DNA of 64,000 nt from Flavobacteriaceae bacterium PS02337 (GCA_029959285.1 JASCOE010000001.1:124001-188000), one strand, 5' to 3'; positions 7,856-17,700 are shown, counted from the first letter of the stretch. Notes: generated by a model from the letters alone, not told the origin. Program-made: numbers and translations.

Positions 7856-8350
7856 TTAATCCTTTAGTCTATCTAGCTTCTTTATCATTTCAATTTGCCT
7901 CTCGGCTGATTTTTTGTTTGCTAGCTCTTGCATTTGCTCCTTTTTTGATGGTTTTTTCTCTGATTTTTCAGGTATTAGTATCTTATTCAACACTTCTTTG
8001 GCCATTTCTTCAACGTCTTTTTTTGCTCCATTTTCACGTAATTCTTTAAACATTTCATGAAGTTTCAATTTTGATGGTACTGCATGAATTTCGTGCATTA
8101 ATTCATAGGAAAGAATAAGCGTATATAGACTTTGTTTGACAATAGTAATGTCATCCAGTGTTATTTGTAAGCCTACATGCCTTCCAGTGTTGATACCGTT
8201 TTTGAAATTGTGTTCCAATTCAATCAACCTACTTTGAGTTACTGCAACGTTGCTTGTCTCAAATGTCACACTGTATAGCATGCTTGAAGTATGTTTAAAG
8301 GATGTGGTAAAAACACTCTCAAATAAATTAATTAAATTTATTGTTGTCAT
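7856..8350 (-). CDS. Hypothetical island protein
   Basis: I take the ATG at 8350 (164 aa, M-T-T-I-N-L). A longer frame to 8434 would overlap the upstream gene by 62 bp. The protein is soluble and helical, with a charged C-terminal third (E-K-S-E-K-K-P-S-K-K-E-Q ... E-R-Q-I-E-M-I-K-K-L) suggestive of a coiled coil. It begins 22 bp after the stop of the polymerase-like gene, so they probably form one operon. No known family recognised. Confidence 0.65.
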   Translation of the reverse strand: MTTINLINLFESVFTTSFKHTSSMLYSVTFETSNVAVTQSRLIELEHNFKNGINTGRHVGLQITLDDITIVKQSLYTLILSYELMHEIHAVPSKLKLHEMFKELRENGAKKDVEEMAKEVLNKILIPEKSEKKPSKKEQMQELANKKSAERQIEMIKKLDRLKD

Positions 8351-8372
8351 AGAAAAATAGGATTGAGACTGG

Positions 8373-9815
8373 TTATAAATTATTTTCAATTTTAATTTGT
8401 GGAACAACTCCGATTTCATTTTTAAGAACCTCACTCATTACATCAAAGGTTCTTTTTTCAAATTCATTCGAAACCAACAAACCATCATGAAGGGTATAAG
8501 GCAAAATTCCTTCATTTACTAAGATTCTACAAATTTTATCTATAAAAACTTCACTCTCTATAATTTGTAAAGCTATTGCAAATTGTTCGTATTTCTCTTT
8601 TTTAATGGATTTCATGACTGAAGAAATAAATGGGTACTCTTCGGCAAATCTTTTTTTCAAGCCTCGTAAATCTTTATTTTGAGAATAGGCCAACAACATC
8701 CATGTTTTCTTAGCGGTGTTCCTAGAAGTAGCGAAAGTTGTTGTTTTTGGGTCTCCGTATTTTGTAATATCAAAAACTCGTATCAACTCCTCATACCATA
8801 AACCTGAAGTAGTAGCTTCTAAATACCTATCCAATTCCTTTATAACCTTGTCAGATGCTCCTTCTCGATGTTTTTTAAGTAGGATGTTAAACAATACGGG
8901 TTGTGAGTTGGAAAGGTCTAAATAAGACATGTTTTCATAACCAACAATAAAAGGTCTCAGGTCACTGGCCATGTTGGTTAAATTAGTATCTAGTCTTTTG
9001 TTGGTATCGTTCCGTTTGAATCTAAGCGTTTTATTGTTTCGGCCATTATGTATATTGTTTATGGATGAAATCCTTGATGAGTAGCGTTTAAATGCCTTAG
9101 ATTCTTCATCCGAATTTGCTGATGCCTCAAGTTCTTTTAAATATTGCTTTTCAGTATGAGCTATTGCTTCACCATAATTTAGCTCTAAATTCTTTCTGTA
9201 ATAGCTCCCCATTTTTTTGACATGAGTGGGAGCGTTATTTATTTCTTTGGAATCGGCCTCATAATCCTTAGTCAAAAACTTTTTATTCGTTTTCGTAATT
9301 GGTACTTTAATCCTGTACCATGAATCATAAATCCTACTTTTTTGAATCGCTTTAATCCCTTTGGCATCGGTGCTTTCAAGAGTAATTTGTATGTTGTCAC
9401 GTAAACAATAGGTATATACTACGTCTTCTATCTTATCACCATTTATCTTCACTAAACTATTTGTCTTTAAAATATAAGTTTCCATAAGTTGAAGATAATA
9501 ATATGTTGCTCTTCCTTCATAATAGAAATCATGCCAAATAATATTATTAACTACCAACCATGTCATATAGTTATTGTAATCATTTCCATATTTCAATTGT
9601 AGATACCTTGAATCCATTGGAATAAAATGAAAAGGATACTCTTCCAAATTTCTATTTTGATTTGATTTTGATAAAATATCATTTATCACAGTCAACCCAA
9701 TTATGATTTCGGATTCTTTATTGTTTTCTATTGGTGAGATGTGAGCTGAAAGAAAAAGTAAATCAACAATTTCTTTTGGTAAACAGAAGGTTCTGTACTT
9801 GGTGTATGTGGTCAT
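8373..9815 (-). CDS. Island protein with family-A-polymerase-like motifs
   Basis: I take the ATG at 9815 (480 aa), because the longer frame to 9968 runs through a good promoter and a hairpin. Three motifs appear in DNA polymerase I order. The first is Y-L-D-L-S-N-S-Q-P with Asp300 (motif A, D-x-S-x-x-E in Pol I). The second is R365-x3-K369-x7-Tyr377 (O-helix spacing R-x3-K-x7-Y). The third is L-H-D-G at 442-445 (motif C, H-D-E in Pol I). A-E-E-Y-P-F-I precedes motif C as in Pol I. The Pol I Glu residues are replaced, so activity is uncertain. It may replicate the island or act as a primase-polymerase. No exonuclease domain is visible. Confidence 0.6.
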   Translation of the reverse strand: MTTYTKYRTFCLPKEIVDLLFLSAHISPIENNKESEIIIGLTVINDILSKSNQNRNLEEYPFHFIPMDSRYLQLKYGNDYNNYMTWLVVNNIIWHDFYYEGRATYYYLQLMETYILKTNSLVKINGDKIEDVVYTYCLRDNIQITLESTDAKGIKAIQKSRIYDSWYRIKVPITKTNKKFLTKDYEADSKEINNAPTHVKKMGSYYRKNLELNYGEAIAHTEKQYLKELEASANSDEESKAFKRYSSRISSINNIHNGRNNKTLRFKRNDTNKRLDTNLTNMASDLRPFIVGYENMSYLDLSNSQPVLFNILLKKHREGASDKVIKELDRYLEATTSGLWYEELIRVFDITKYGDPKTTTFATSRNTAKKTWMLLAYSQNKDLRGLKKRFAEEYPFISSVMKSIKKEKYEQFAIALQIIESEVFIDKICRILVNEGILPYTLHDGLLVSNEFEKRTFDVMSEVLKNEIGVVPQIKIENNL

Positions 9816-9860
9816 AAAATAATATTCTCTCTTTGTATTATAATTCTCTCGTTTATTTAT

Positions 9861-9922
9861 GCTGGGGAGAGAACCAAATGGAGCTACCATTTGGAACCCA
9901 GCTAACGGTATTAATATCGTTA
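9861..9922. promoter_or_regulatory. Nested hairpin and palindrome upstream of polymerase-like gene
   Basis: GCTGGG (9861-9866) pairs with CCCAGC (9897-9902), enclosing a perfect 8-bp repeat CCAAATGG/CCATTTGG (9874-9881, 9887-9894). Directly beside it is a 20-bp near-perfect palindrome (9903-9922: TAACG, TATTAATA, CGTTA). All lie between the candidate promoter and the ATG at 9815, so they would be in the mRNA leader or act as an operator or origin. Confidence 0.55.
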
Positions 9923-9926
9923 TCAA

Positions 9927-9956
9927 TAAATATACTAAACATGAAAAGATTGTCAA
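9927..9956 (-). promoter_or_regulatory. Promoter of the polymerase-like gene
   Basis: On the minus strand TTG (9956-9954), a 19-bp spacer and TATATTTA (9934-9927) match the Bacteroidota consensus with one mismatch. Transcription would start near 9920, giving a leader of about 100 nt that contains the hairpin at 9861-9902. Confidence 0.55.
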
Positions 9957-10198
9957 TACCAAAAGCAATAAAAACCATTACTTTTTATGATAAAATTGAA
10001 TTTTTAAGCCATTTTACACGTACCCCATAGCGTCACGCTAGCCTGTAAGAGCTCTAATGATACCTAACCTAAATCATCGATTTTAACCTTTCTACCATAC
10101 ATTTTAGCCAATAACCAGTAGATTAATATGATACCATGTTCACGCTCTCAATCTTTTTTAAAAATAAAATTATTTAAACTAAAACATCACTCATTTAA
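9957..10198. other. Intergenic region with palindrome, no gene seen
   Basis: No convincing reading frame. TAGCGT-C-ACGCTA at 10028-10040 is a perfect 13-bp palindrome in a locally GC-richer patch, and ATGAT...ATCAT arms flank 10047-10077. With the hairpins at 9861-9922 this makes a compact palindrome cluster between two minus-strand genes, compatible with an origin or an operator region. Confidence 0.4.
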
Positions 10199-10477
10199 TT
10201 AGTTAATCCTAACCAAGCTATCCATCAATTCTCCTCGTTTATAATAGACCCGATTACCAATTCCATAGGACTTTATTCTTCCTTTTTTTGACCAGTTCCA
10301 TAAGGTAGTCATATTAATTTTCAACAAAGTACAGGCCTCTGCTCTAGTTAATAACTCATCTGGATTTTCTGTTGAGGTATTTTTTCGAAATGCTTCTAGT
10401 TGTTCAATAACAACTTTTCTAATTAACTCCTCCAAATCATTAGGAGTCAAATTGTGTAACATGATTGCGTTTTCCAT
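10199..10477 (-). CDS. Excisionase-like helix-turn-helix protein
   Basis: 92 aa. The C-terminal half is a MerR/excisionase-type winged helix (HTH_17): L-L-T-R-A-E-A-C-T-L-L-K-I-N, then T-T-L-W-N-W-S-K-K-G-R-I and G-N-R-V-Y-Y-K-R-G-E-L. Residues 10-40 form an acidic helix that may mediate dimerisation. Proteins of this kind act as directionality factors for integrative elements or as transcription factors. It is divergent from hsdM (154 bp between starts), so it could also control the restriction operon. Confidence 0.82.
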   Translation of the reverse strand: MENAIMLHNLTPNDLEELIRKVVIEQLEAFRKNTSTENPDELLTRAEACTLLKINMTTLWNWSKKGRIKSYGIGNRVYYKRGELMDSLVRIN

Positions 10478-10631
10478 GAACGTAACATTTTAATTTTTAT
10501 AATAGTAGCAAATATTTTAAAAAACTCCAAACAAGAAAACAATTCAATAGGACAGTATTCAACAAAAAATCATTCTAAATTCCTTTATTTTCTTATATAT
10601 TTACGCTTCAAATAAAAGAACAAATACCATA

Positions 10632-12194
10632 ATGGCAGAAAATAAATTATCACTAGCTACACTTGAAAGCTGGCTTTGGGATTCGGCAAACATATTAAGA
10701 GGAAGTATTGATTCCTCTGATTTCAAGAATTACATCTTTGGATTATTGTTTTTAAAACGTTCCAACGATGTGTTTGAGGAAGAGGTTGAAAACATCATGA
10801 ATCGTGATAGTGTTTCTCGTGAAGAGGCCGAAGATGCAACTTATTTTCAAATGCCAATAGAATCCCGCTGGGAAACCATCAAAAAAGAAACTGAGAATAT
10901 TGGTATTGCTTTAGATAAAGCTTTTGCTGGAATCGAGCGTGAAAACACTTCTTTGGAAGGCGTTATGACTGCTACCAAGTTTGGTGATAAAGAAAAACTA
11001 TCTGACGAATTATTACAACGTCTTTTAAGACACTTTAACCAACATTCATTAAGAAACTCTCACCTAGAATCGAATGATTTATTAGGCGATGCCTATGAGT
11101 ATTTGATTAAGATGTTTGCCGATGATGCAGGTAAAAAAGGAGGAGAATTCTATACGCCTCGTGGTGTGGTACAGTTGATTGTACAACTGATTAAACCTGA
11201 ACCAAAGCAAAAAATATACGACCCAACATGTGGCTCTGGTGGCATGTTGATTGAATCGGCTCGTTATATTGCAGAACAACCCAACGGAAAAATAGGAAAC
11301 AATATCAATGTATCGCTTTTTGGTCAAGAAAAGAACCTTGGAACATGGGCAATTGGTAAATTAAACATGTTGCTCCATAACTTCATGGATGCCGATATTC
11401 GTAAAGGAGATACTTTAATCACTCCCCAACACAAAAACGAAAACAACGAGTTAGAGTTATTTGACCGTGTCATTGCCAATCCTCCATTCTCAATGGATGG
11501 ATGGTGGACACCAGCTGAAAACTCTATTGAAGTAAAGCTAGATAAAGACGGTAAAGAAAAAAAAGTCACTCCCAATTATGCCAAAGTTGTTACTGACCCT
11601 TACGGCCGTTTCCAGTACGGAATACCGCCAAGAGGCTATGCCGATTTGGCTTTTTTGCAACACATGGTAGCCGTATTAAAACAAGATGGAAGAGCTGGTG
11701 TTGTTTTACCTCATGGAACTTTATTTAGAAGCGGAGCTGAAGGCACCATCAGACAAGGCTTATTAGAAGCTGATTTGATTGAAGGCATTGTAGGGTTGCC
11801 AAGTGCTTTGTTTTACAATACAGGAATACCTGCTTCTATCTGGATTATTAATAAAAATAAAACCGAAGCTCAAAAAGGCAAAATAACCATTATTGATGCC
11901 AGTAGTGATTATAAAGAAGGCAAAAACCAAAACGAATTATTACTTGAGCACATTGCTAAAATCGTAAAAGCATACGATGGAGCAACTGATGTAGAAAAAT
12001 ACATGCGTATTGTTAACGTTGCTGAATTAGCTAAAAACGATTACAACCTAAACATTTCTCGATTTATTGATACCTCTGAAGCTGAAGTTGAAGTAGATAT
12101 TAAAGCAGTTCACGAGAAACTATCCGAATTAGAAAACCGTGAAACGGAAATAGATTTAAAATTGGCTGAATTTTTAAAAGAATTAGGTATATGA
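10632..12194 (+). CDS. hsdM: Type I restriction-modification DNA methyltransferase subunit
   Basis: 520 aa N6-adenine methyltransferase. An N-terminal HsdM helical domain (about 10-140) precedes the catalytic domain with SAM motif I D-P-T-C-G-S-G-G from residue 197 and catalytic N-P-P-F at 283-286. With HsdS it methylates adenine in a bipartite target; with HsdR as well it forms the restriction complex. Its stop overlaps the hsdS start in an ATGA. The divergent HTH gene starts 154 bp away. Length and motifs are complete, so it looks functional. Confidence 0.96.
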   Translation: MAENKLSLATLESWLWDSANILRGSIDSSDFKNYIFGLLFLKRSNDVFEEEVENIMNRDSVSREEAEDATYFQMPIESRWETIKKETENIGIALDKAFAGIERENTSLEGVMTATKFGDKEKLSDELLQRLLRHFNQHSLRNSHLESNDLLGDAYEYLIKMFADDAGKKGGEFYTPRGVVQLIVQLIKPEPKQKIYDPTCGSGGMLIESARYIAEQPNGKIGNNINVSLFGQEKNLGTWAIGKLNMLLHNFMDADIRKGDTLITPQHKNENNELELFDRVIANPPFSMDGWWTPAENSIEVKLDKDGKEKKVTPNYAKVVTDPYGRFQYGIPPRGYADLAFLQHMVAVLKQDGRAGVVLPHGTLFRSGAEGTIRQGLLEADLIEGIVGLPSALFYNTGIPASIWIINKNKTEAQKGKITIIDASSDYKEGKNQNELLLEHIAKIVKAYDGATDVEKYMRIVNVAELAKNDYNLNISRFIDTSEAEVEVDIKAVHEKLSELENRETEIDLKLAEFLKELGI

Positions 12195-13402
12195 TGCAAT
12201 TACCAAATAAATGGAAGGATTATACTTTTGGAGATATTGTAAAGTTTTCTGGAGGTGCACAGCCACCCAGGAATACTTTTAAGTTTGAATCACAAAAAGG
12301 GTACATCAGATTAATACAAACTAGAGACTATAAGTCAAGTAAATATATTACATATATACCTGAAGAATTAGCTAGAAAGAAATGCGAAAAAGATGACATA
12401 ATGATTGGTAGGTACGGGCCTCCAATTTTTCAAATACTACGAGGTCTAGAAGGTGCTTACAACGTAGCGTTAATAAAAGCAGTTGCGGATGAACAACAAT
12501 TAAATAAGGAATATCTTTTTTATTACATTAGTCAATATAACGTTTGGGCTTTTGTGGAAAATTTATCACAGAGAAGCGGTGGTCAAACAGGAGTAGATTT
12601 AGAAAAACTTAGAGAATACCCTTTTCCACTTCCCCCTTTAGAAGAGCAACGAAAAATTGTACAAATATTAAAAACTGTTGATGATAAAATTGAGGTCATA
12701 AAACATCAAATTATCGAAACTCAAGAACTCAAAAAAGGCTTGATGCAACTCTTATTAACCAAAGGTATTGGACATACAGAGTTTAAGGATTCTTCTTTGG
12801 GGATGATTCCTGAGAGTTGGAAGGTAGAAAAACTTGGAAAAGTGGCAAAATCATTCGCAGGAGGAACACCAAAAAGAGGTGTGAACGGTTATTATGGTGG
12901 TTCAATACCTTGGATAAAATCTGGAGAAGTAAATAATAATTCAATTAAAGGAGCTGAAGAACATATAACAGAACTAGCATTGAAGGAATCATCTGCAAAA
13001 CTTATTGAGGCTAATTCCATTCTAATAGCTATGTACGGTGCTACTGCTGGAAAAATAGGAATGCTTAAAGTATCAGCATGTAGTAATCAAGCTGTGTTAG
13101 CGGTTTCTTCAAAAACATCAGGTATTATAACCAACCTTTTTTTATATCATTACTTAAAAAAAAGTACAGTTGAGTTATTAAATCTTTGCCAAGGTTCTGG
13201 TCAGCCAAATTTAAGTAAAGGAATTGTTGATAATTTACAAATTCCTTTACCCCAGATTCCAGAGCAACAAAAAATATCTCAAATCTTGAATTCGGTTGAC
13301 GATAAACTAGAAGTTTTATTAGAAAAGAAAACCTATTACCAAGAACTTAAACAAGGCTTGATGCAACAATTGTTAAAGGGAAAAATTAGGGTACAAGTTT
13401 AA
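12191..13402 (+). CDS. hsdS: Type I restriction enzyme specificity subunit
   Basis: 403 aa with the expected twofold plan. Target recognition domain 1 (about 5-155) is followed by the conserved spacer helix P-P-L-E-E-Q-R-K-I ... L-K-K-G-L-M-Q-L-L-L. Domain 2 (about 200-345) is followed by P-Q-I-P-E-Q-Q-K-I ... L-K-Q-G-L-M-Q-Q-L-L. The two spacer helices are clear internal repeats. The target sequence cannot be predicted from this alone. It overlaps hsdM by 4 nt; an alternative ATG three bases downstream is possible. No inverted hsdS fragments suggest phase variation. Confidence 0.95.
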   Translation: MMQLPNKWKDYTFGDIVKFSGGAQPPRNTFKFESQKGYIRLIQTRDYKSSKYITYIPEELARKKCEKDDIMIGRYGPPIFQILRGLEGAYNVALIKAVADEQQLNKEYLFYYISQYNVWAFVENLSQRSGGQTGVDLEKLREYPFPLPPLEEQRKIVQILKTVDDKIEVIKHQIIETQELKKGLMQLLLTKGIGHTEFKDSSLGMIPESWKVEKLGKVAKSFAGGTPKRGVNGYYGGSIPWIKSGEVNNNSIKGAEEHITELALKESSAKLIEANSILIAMYGATAGKIGMLKVSACSNQAVLAVSSKTSGIITNLFLYHYLKKSTVELLNLCQGSGQPNLSKGIVDNLQIPLPQIPEQQKISQILNSVDDKLEVLLEKKTYYQELKQGLMQQLLKGKIRVQV

Positions 13403-13423
13403 TCAAGAAAATTAGCAAGCGAT

Positions 13424-14116
13424 ATGAAATTTGAAGTTTTTTGTGACGAAAGCAGTCCAGAAGTATTATGGGATAGAAAAGCGAATACCTTTTTAGTCCT
13501 TGGTAGTATTTGGATTCCTGCTGACTATAGACCAGAATTTAAAGAGAACATCAAAAAAATTAAAGAAGCTCATAATTACCGAAATGAAATCAAATGGAAT
13601 AAAGTTTCACCTTCTTCTTTAATGTTTTTCAAATCTTTAATTGCATACTTTTTCAGTACCGAGAATATCCGTTTTAGAGGTATATTGGTCGAAGCCGAAA
13701 AAGTTGACATGGTCAAATTTCATAATGATGATAGCGAACTGAGTTTTTACAAATTCTATTATCAATTGTTGCATCATTGGATTTTAGATTTTAACGAATA
13801 CACTATTTTAATAGACCACAAAGTAAACAAAGACCATAACAGAATACAAAGCCTAAAAAAGATATTAAATCATACTAATTTGTTTTCTAATATCGAAAAC
13901 GTACAAGCATTGCCTTCTCATGAAGTATTAGGGGTGCAACTGGCCGATTTTCTAACAGGAGCATTGAACGGAAAGTTTAACAACAAAATAACCAGCGAAG
14001 CCAAAAAAGAAGTTATTCGAGAAATTGAAAAACATATTCAAGGGGAAATAAAACCAACTCCAAAAGCAGAAGAAAAATTTAATGTTTTCAAAATTAATCT
14101 TCAAGGAGGCTGGTAA
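13424..14116 (+). CDS. DUF3800 protein, first gene of module copy 1
   Basis: 230 aa. The DUF3800 signature is clear: F-C-D-E-S at 6-10, E-I-K-W-N-K-V-S at 55-62, I-D-H-K with Asp131, and S-H-E then Q-L-A-D-F-L-T-G-A with Asp175. The spaced acidic residues suggest an RNase H-like metal site. It aligns over its length with the protein at 41077 (shared E-I-K-W-N-K-V-S and V-Q-L-A-D). It begins 21 bp after hsdS and its TAA overlaps the next ATG (TAATG), so the two are translationally coupled. Function of this family is not established; here it interrupts the hsdS-hsdR order. Confidence 0.85.
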   Translation: MKFEVFCDESSPEVLWDRKANTFLVLGSIWIPADYRPEFKENIKKIKEAHNYRNEIKWNKVSPSSLMFFKSLIAYFFSTENIRFRGILVEAEKVDMVKFHNDDSELSFYKFYYQLLHHWILDFNEYTILIDHKVNKDHNRIQSLKKILNHTNLFSNIENVQALPSHEVLGVQLADFLTGALNGKFNNKITSEAKKEVIREIEKHIQGEIKPTPKAEEKFNVFKINLQGGW

Positions 14117-14571
14117 TGAGTTATAAAAAATTAAAACCACATACACTAGACGAAGCAACTAGAGAGGCTGATTTACGATTACTTTGGAAAGAGGTTTATT
14201 GTGACAACACTAAGCCTATACATACTTTTGATGGTATTTTGGTCAAGTTTTATGAGGATATGTTTGACCATTGTTTTTATGAAAGTGCAAATAATAAGGC
14301 AAAAGACAAATCGATTTTATCCTTAAACAGATTAGAGAAATTGCATTGGATTAAAGACACTTTAGAAGATACTACTTCCTTATTGAAACAAGGTTGGGAT
14401 AGCCAGAAAAAAGCTTATATCGCTAATAGAAGAGTAACATTAGTAAAGGGTAATTATATTGTAATAATCAGTATTAATAAGCTTAGAACTCAAGCGAGAT
14501 TTATAACAGCTTATGAAATTCAAAATGAAGATAAAATTATTGAAATTCAAAAATCACCTGATTGGACATGA
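14116..14571 (+). CDS. Putative BECR-like nuclease partner of DUF3800, copy 1
   Basis: 151 aa. The C-terminal half aligns with the protein at 41823: N-R-L-E-K-L (71-76, R-x-E), Trp94, R-R-V (105-107), Tyr114 with I-V-I, then F-I-T-A-Y-E-I (129-135). A late T-A-Y after paired strands is what I would expect of barnase-EndoU-ColicinE5-RelE-type RNase folds, but this is inference, not a search result. An upstream F-D-G-I-L-V (38-43) is also shared. Start overlaps the DUF3800 stop by one base. It could be a toxin restrained by its neighbour. Confidence 0.6.
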   Translation: MSYKKLKPHTLDEATREADLRLLWKEVYCDNTKPIHTFDGILVKFYEDMFDHCFYESANNKAKDKSILSLNRLEKLHWIKDTLEDTTSLLKQGWDSQKKAYIANRRVTLVKGNYIVIISINKLRTQARFITAYEIQNEDKIIEIQKSPDWT

Positions 14572-14583
14572 AACAATAAGGCA

Positions 14584-14647
14584 TAAAAAAACGCTGATTA
14601 CTGGTTCAGCGTTAGACCTTTTTAGATTCCAGACCTTGGGTAAAGAA
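14584..14647 (-). ncRNA. Candidate opposite-strand small RNA, copy 1
   Basis: On the minus strand a TACATTTG box (14660-14653) is followed about 40 nt later by a perfect hairpin, AACGCTGA (14590-14597) with TCAGCGTT (14606-14613). A seven-base T-run then follows (14591-14585). The T-run exists only in the minus-strand direction. A -33 TTG is not evident. An RNA of about 63 nt would end just past the stop of the small module gene. The arrangement recurs at 42300-42382. Confidence 0.35.
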
Positions 14648-14726
14648 CAGTGCAAATGTACATAATAAATATCAATATTGTTGATAAAATTATTTTTTAT
14701 ACTTTTTTTATAATAATAAAACACAC

Positions 14727-17700
14727 ATGAATAACAAGCCAGAGTATATATTTAGCGAGTTGCCAGCCATAGCTCTGTTCCAAGAAATGGGCTATCATTA
14801 TTTTAATGGAGAGCAACATCAAGAACGCAATGATATAACCGAGGTGATTCTTAAAACACGATTATTAGACGCTATTAAGCGTATCAATCCTTGGATAAAC
14901 GACAATAACCTTAACAAAGCCTATACATTAATCACATCGGTTACGGGAACTTCTTTAATGGAGATTAACCAGAAGGCTTGGGAACTTATCAAAGGAGGAA
15001 CTTATACCGTGAAACAAGTTATTGATGAGGTTGAAGGATTTCATCCAGTACATTTCATAGATTATGAAACCATTGGCAATAATGATTTTTTGGTGGTGAG
15101 TCAAATGAAATTCCATGGTAGATTTCGACACTCTATTCCAGATTTGGTCATTTACATCAACGGCTTACCTATTGGTATAATTGAATGTAAATCTCCTATT
15201 GCTCCAACTGCTTGGGATTCTGCTTATGGAGATTTAAAATATTATCAGGAAAACTCAGAGAAGCTATTTCACTTCAACCAGATATGCGCTGGTATATGGC
15301 AAGTTGGGGGGAAATACGGAGCGATTAACTCACCACAGCAATTTTATTCTGTTTTTAAAACTAATAAAGAAGATACAGATATTTTGGCAAAAGCCAAAAC
15401 AGAACAGGATAAACTCCTTATTGCTCTGTTCAAGAAAGAGCGAGTGTTGGATATTATTCGTCACTTTGTTTTGTTTGAATTGGACGAAGGCATTACCATA
15501 AAAAAGTTACCACGATACCAACAAATAAGAGCCACCAACAAAACGATAGAACGCTTGCAAGCTGGAGAAGGTGGAGTGGTTTGGCATACTCAAGGTTCTG
15601 GTAAATCGTTAACGATGGCTTATGTTGCCCGTAAATTACAAGCTCCAGAATATGGATTTGATAATCCAACGGTGATGATAATGACCGATAGAAAGGATTT
15701 GGACAGACAAATCACAACCACATTACAAAACGTTGGATTCAAGAATGTAAACCAAGCTTCATCTGTAGTTCATTTAGATAAATTGCTTCGCAATGATTAT
15801 GGTGGGATAATTACGGCCACGATACAAAAATTTCAAGAAACGGATAAAGAAGCAACGAACTCTACTGACCAAACCGAACTAGAGGAGCAAGGCAATTTCA
15901 TGATTGAAAAGCATCTAAAAGATAAAACACTTGTCAAGATTACCAAAGAACTCCAAAAAGGGAAATGGGTAGAAATTGACCGTGTTGAAATTGAATTAGA
16001 AGAGCTTTCAAGAAAAGAAAATCTTTATATTTTAGTAGATGAAGCACACCGTAGTCATTATGGCTTTCTAGCTTCATTCATGCGTACTGTATTACCCAAC
16101 GCTAAGTTTATAGCCTTTACAGGAACTCCAATCTCGAAAGAAGATAAATCAACTTTGGGAGAGTTTTATGGCGGTGAATATATTGATGTTTATACCATTA
16201 TAGAATCTGTTGCCGATGGAGCAACTGTTGAGTTATTGTATGATGAAGGAATCTGCAAATTGGATGTTAAGAAAGAAGCATTAGATGCTGAATTTGAAGC
16301 AAAATTTGCTGATGCATCTGAAGAAAAAAAGGATAAACTAAAACGAGAGGCACTTAAAAAATACCAATTATCAGCAGAACGGATTGATGATATTTCCAAA
16401 CATCTAATTGACCATTTCAGAGACAAGATTTTTCCTGATGGCCATAAAGCCATGTTAGTATGTAGCGGAAGAGAATCGGCTATTAAATATCAACAAACCT
16501 TACATAGACTAAAAGTAGAAGGCTATCACGATTTTGATTCCAAAGTGGTAGTTAGTATTAGTTCGCCAAAAACGGATGCCATTGCCAAAGATTATTATGA
16601 AACTTTAGAATGGAACCGTAACAATCCAACTAATAAAAAACCAATATACGTTGTACCACCCGAAGACATCAAAGATGCTACGGATGATTTTAAATTGCCT
16701 TATGGAAACGAAAACGAAACAGAAAAATCAGGTAAAAAGAAGTATGATAATACAGCTATCATGATAGTTTCGGACATGTTGCTTACTGGTTGGGATGCTC
16801 CAATTGCATCTTGTTTGTATCTGGATAAACCGTTGAAGGAACACAACCTTTTACAAGCCATTGCCAGAGTAAACCGTTCTAGAAAAGGAAAAAATGCGGG
16901 TTATATTGTAGATTATAACGGAATCACAGCCTATTTGATTCAAGCTTTAGAAATCTTTTCTGGAGACATAAGACCCGATGATATTTTGAAGAATATCAAC
17001 GAAGAGTTTCCAAAGTTAGAAATGAATCATACCAAACTTGTTGATTTCTTTAGACCAATGAAAATTGATAGAAATTACGAGAGGGAGACCTATATTGATT
17101 CCGCTGTTCGATTCATTGAACCAATCGACAGGCGAGACGATTTTAAATCACTATTGAAAGACTTCAACAAATCAATCAATATCGTATTGCCGAATACCAG
17201 AGCTTTGAAATATCAAGGCGATTTCAAATTGTTTAATGAAATTAAATTAAGAGCTAGAAACACTTTTCCCGATGATGATGAGTTAAAAATCAGCAAGGAT
17301 GAAAGTAAAATGCTCCAAACGATGATAGATGAACATCTAAAATCAAACGGAGTCCATAGTTTATTATCAGAGCCTATTTCCATAATTGATAAAGATAAAT
17401 TCAAGGAGGAAATCATGAACGCATCACCAGCAACCAAAGAGCTAAAGATGCGAAACAACTTGAAACATGTCATTAAAGTTGGATTAGATAAGAACCCAGA
17501 TTTTTACAAACCACTTGCTCAAAGATTGGATGAATTGTTAAAGCAAAAAGAAGCCCAACGAATTGATGAAGCGCAATTACTTGTAGCTTACACCGCATTG
17601 CAAGATGAAATTATCAATGAACAAAAAGAAGGTGAGGAAAAAGGTTTTGTGACAGAACGAGAACGAGCAGTGTACAACTCCATGAAAACGTTATTTGATG

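Noticed and set aside
8351-8434. Longer start of the 164-aa island protein
   Set aside because: It overlaps the preceding gene by 62 bp, while an ATG at 8350 gives a normal 22-bp gap.
9816-9968. N-terminal extension of the polymerase-like protein
   Set aside because: It would cover a good promoter, a palindrome and a hairpin; the ATG at 9815 is more plausible.
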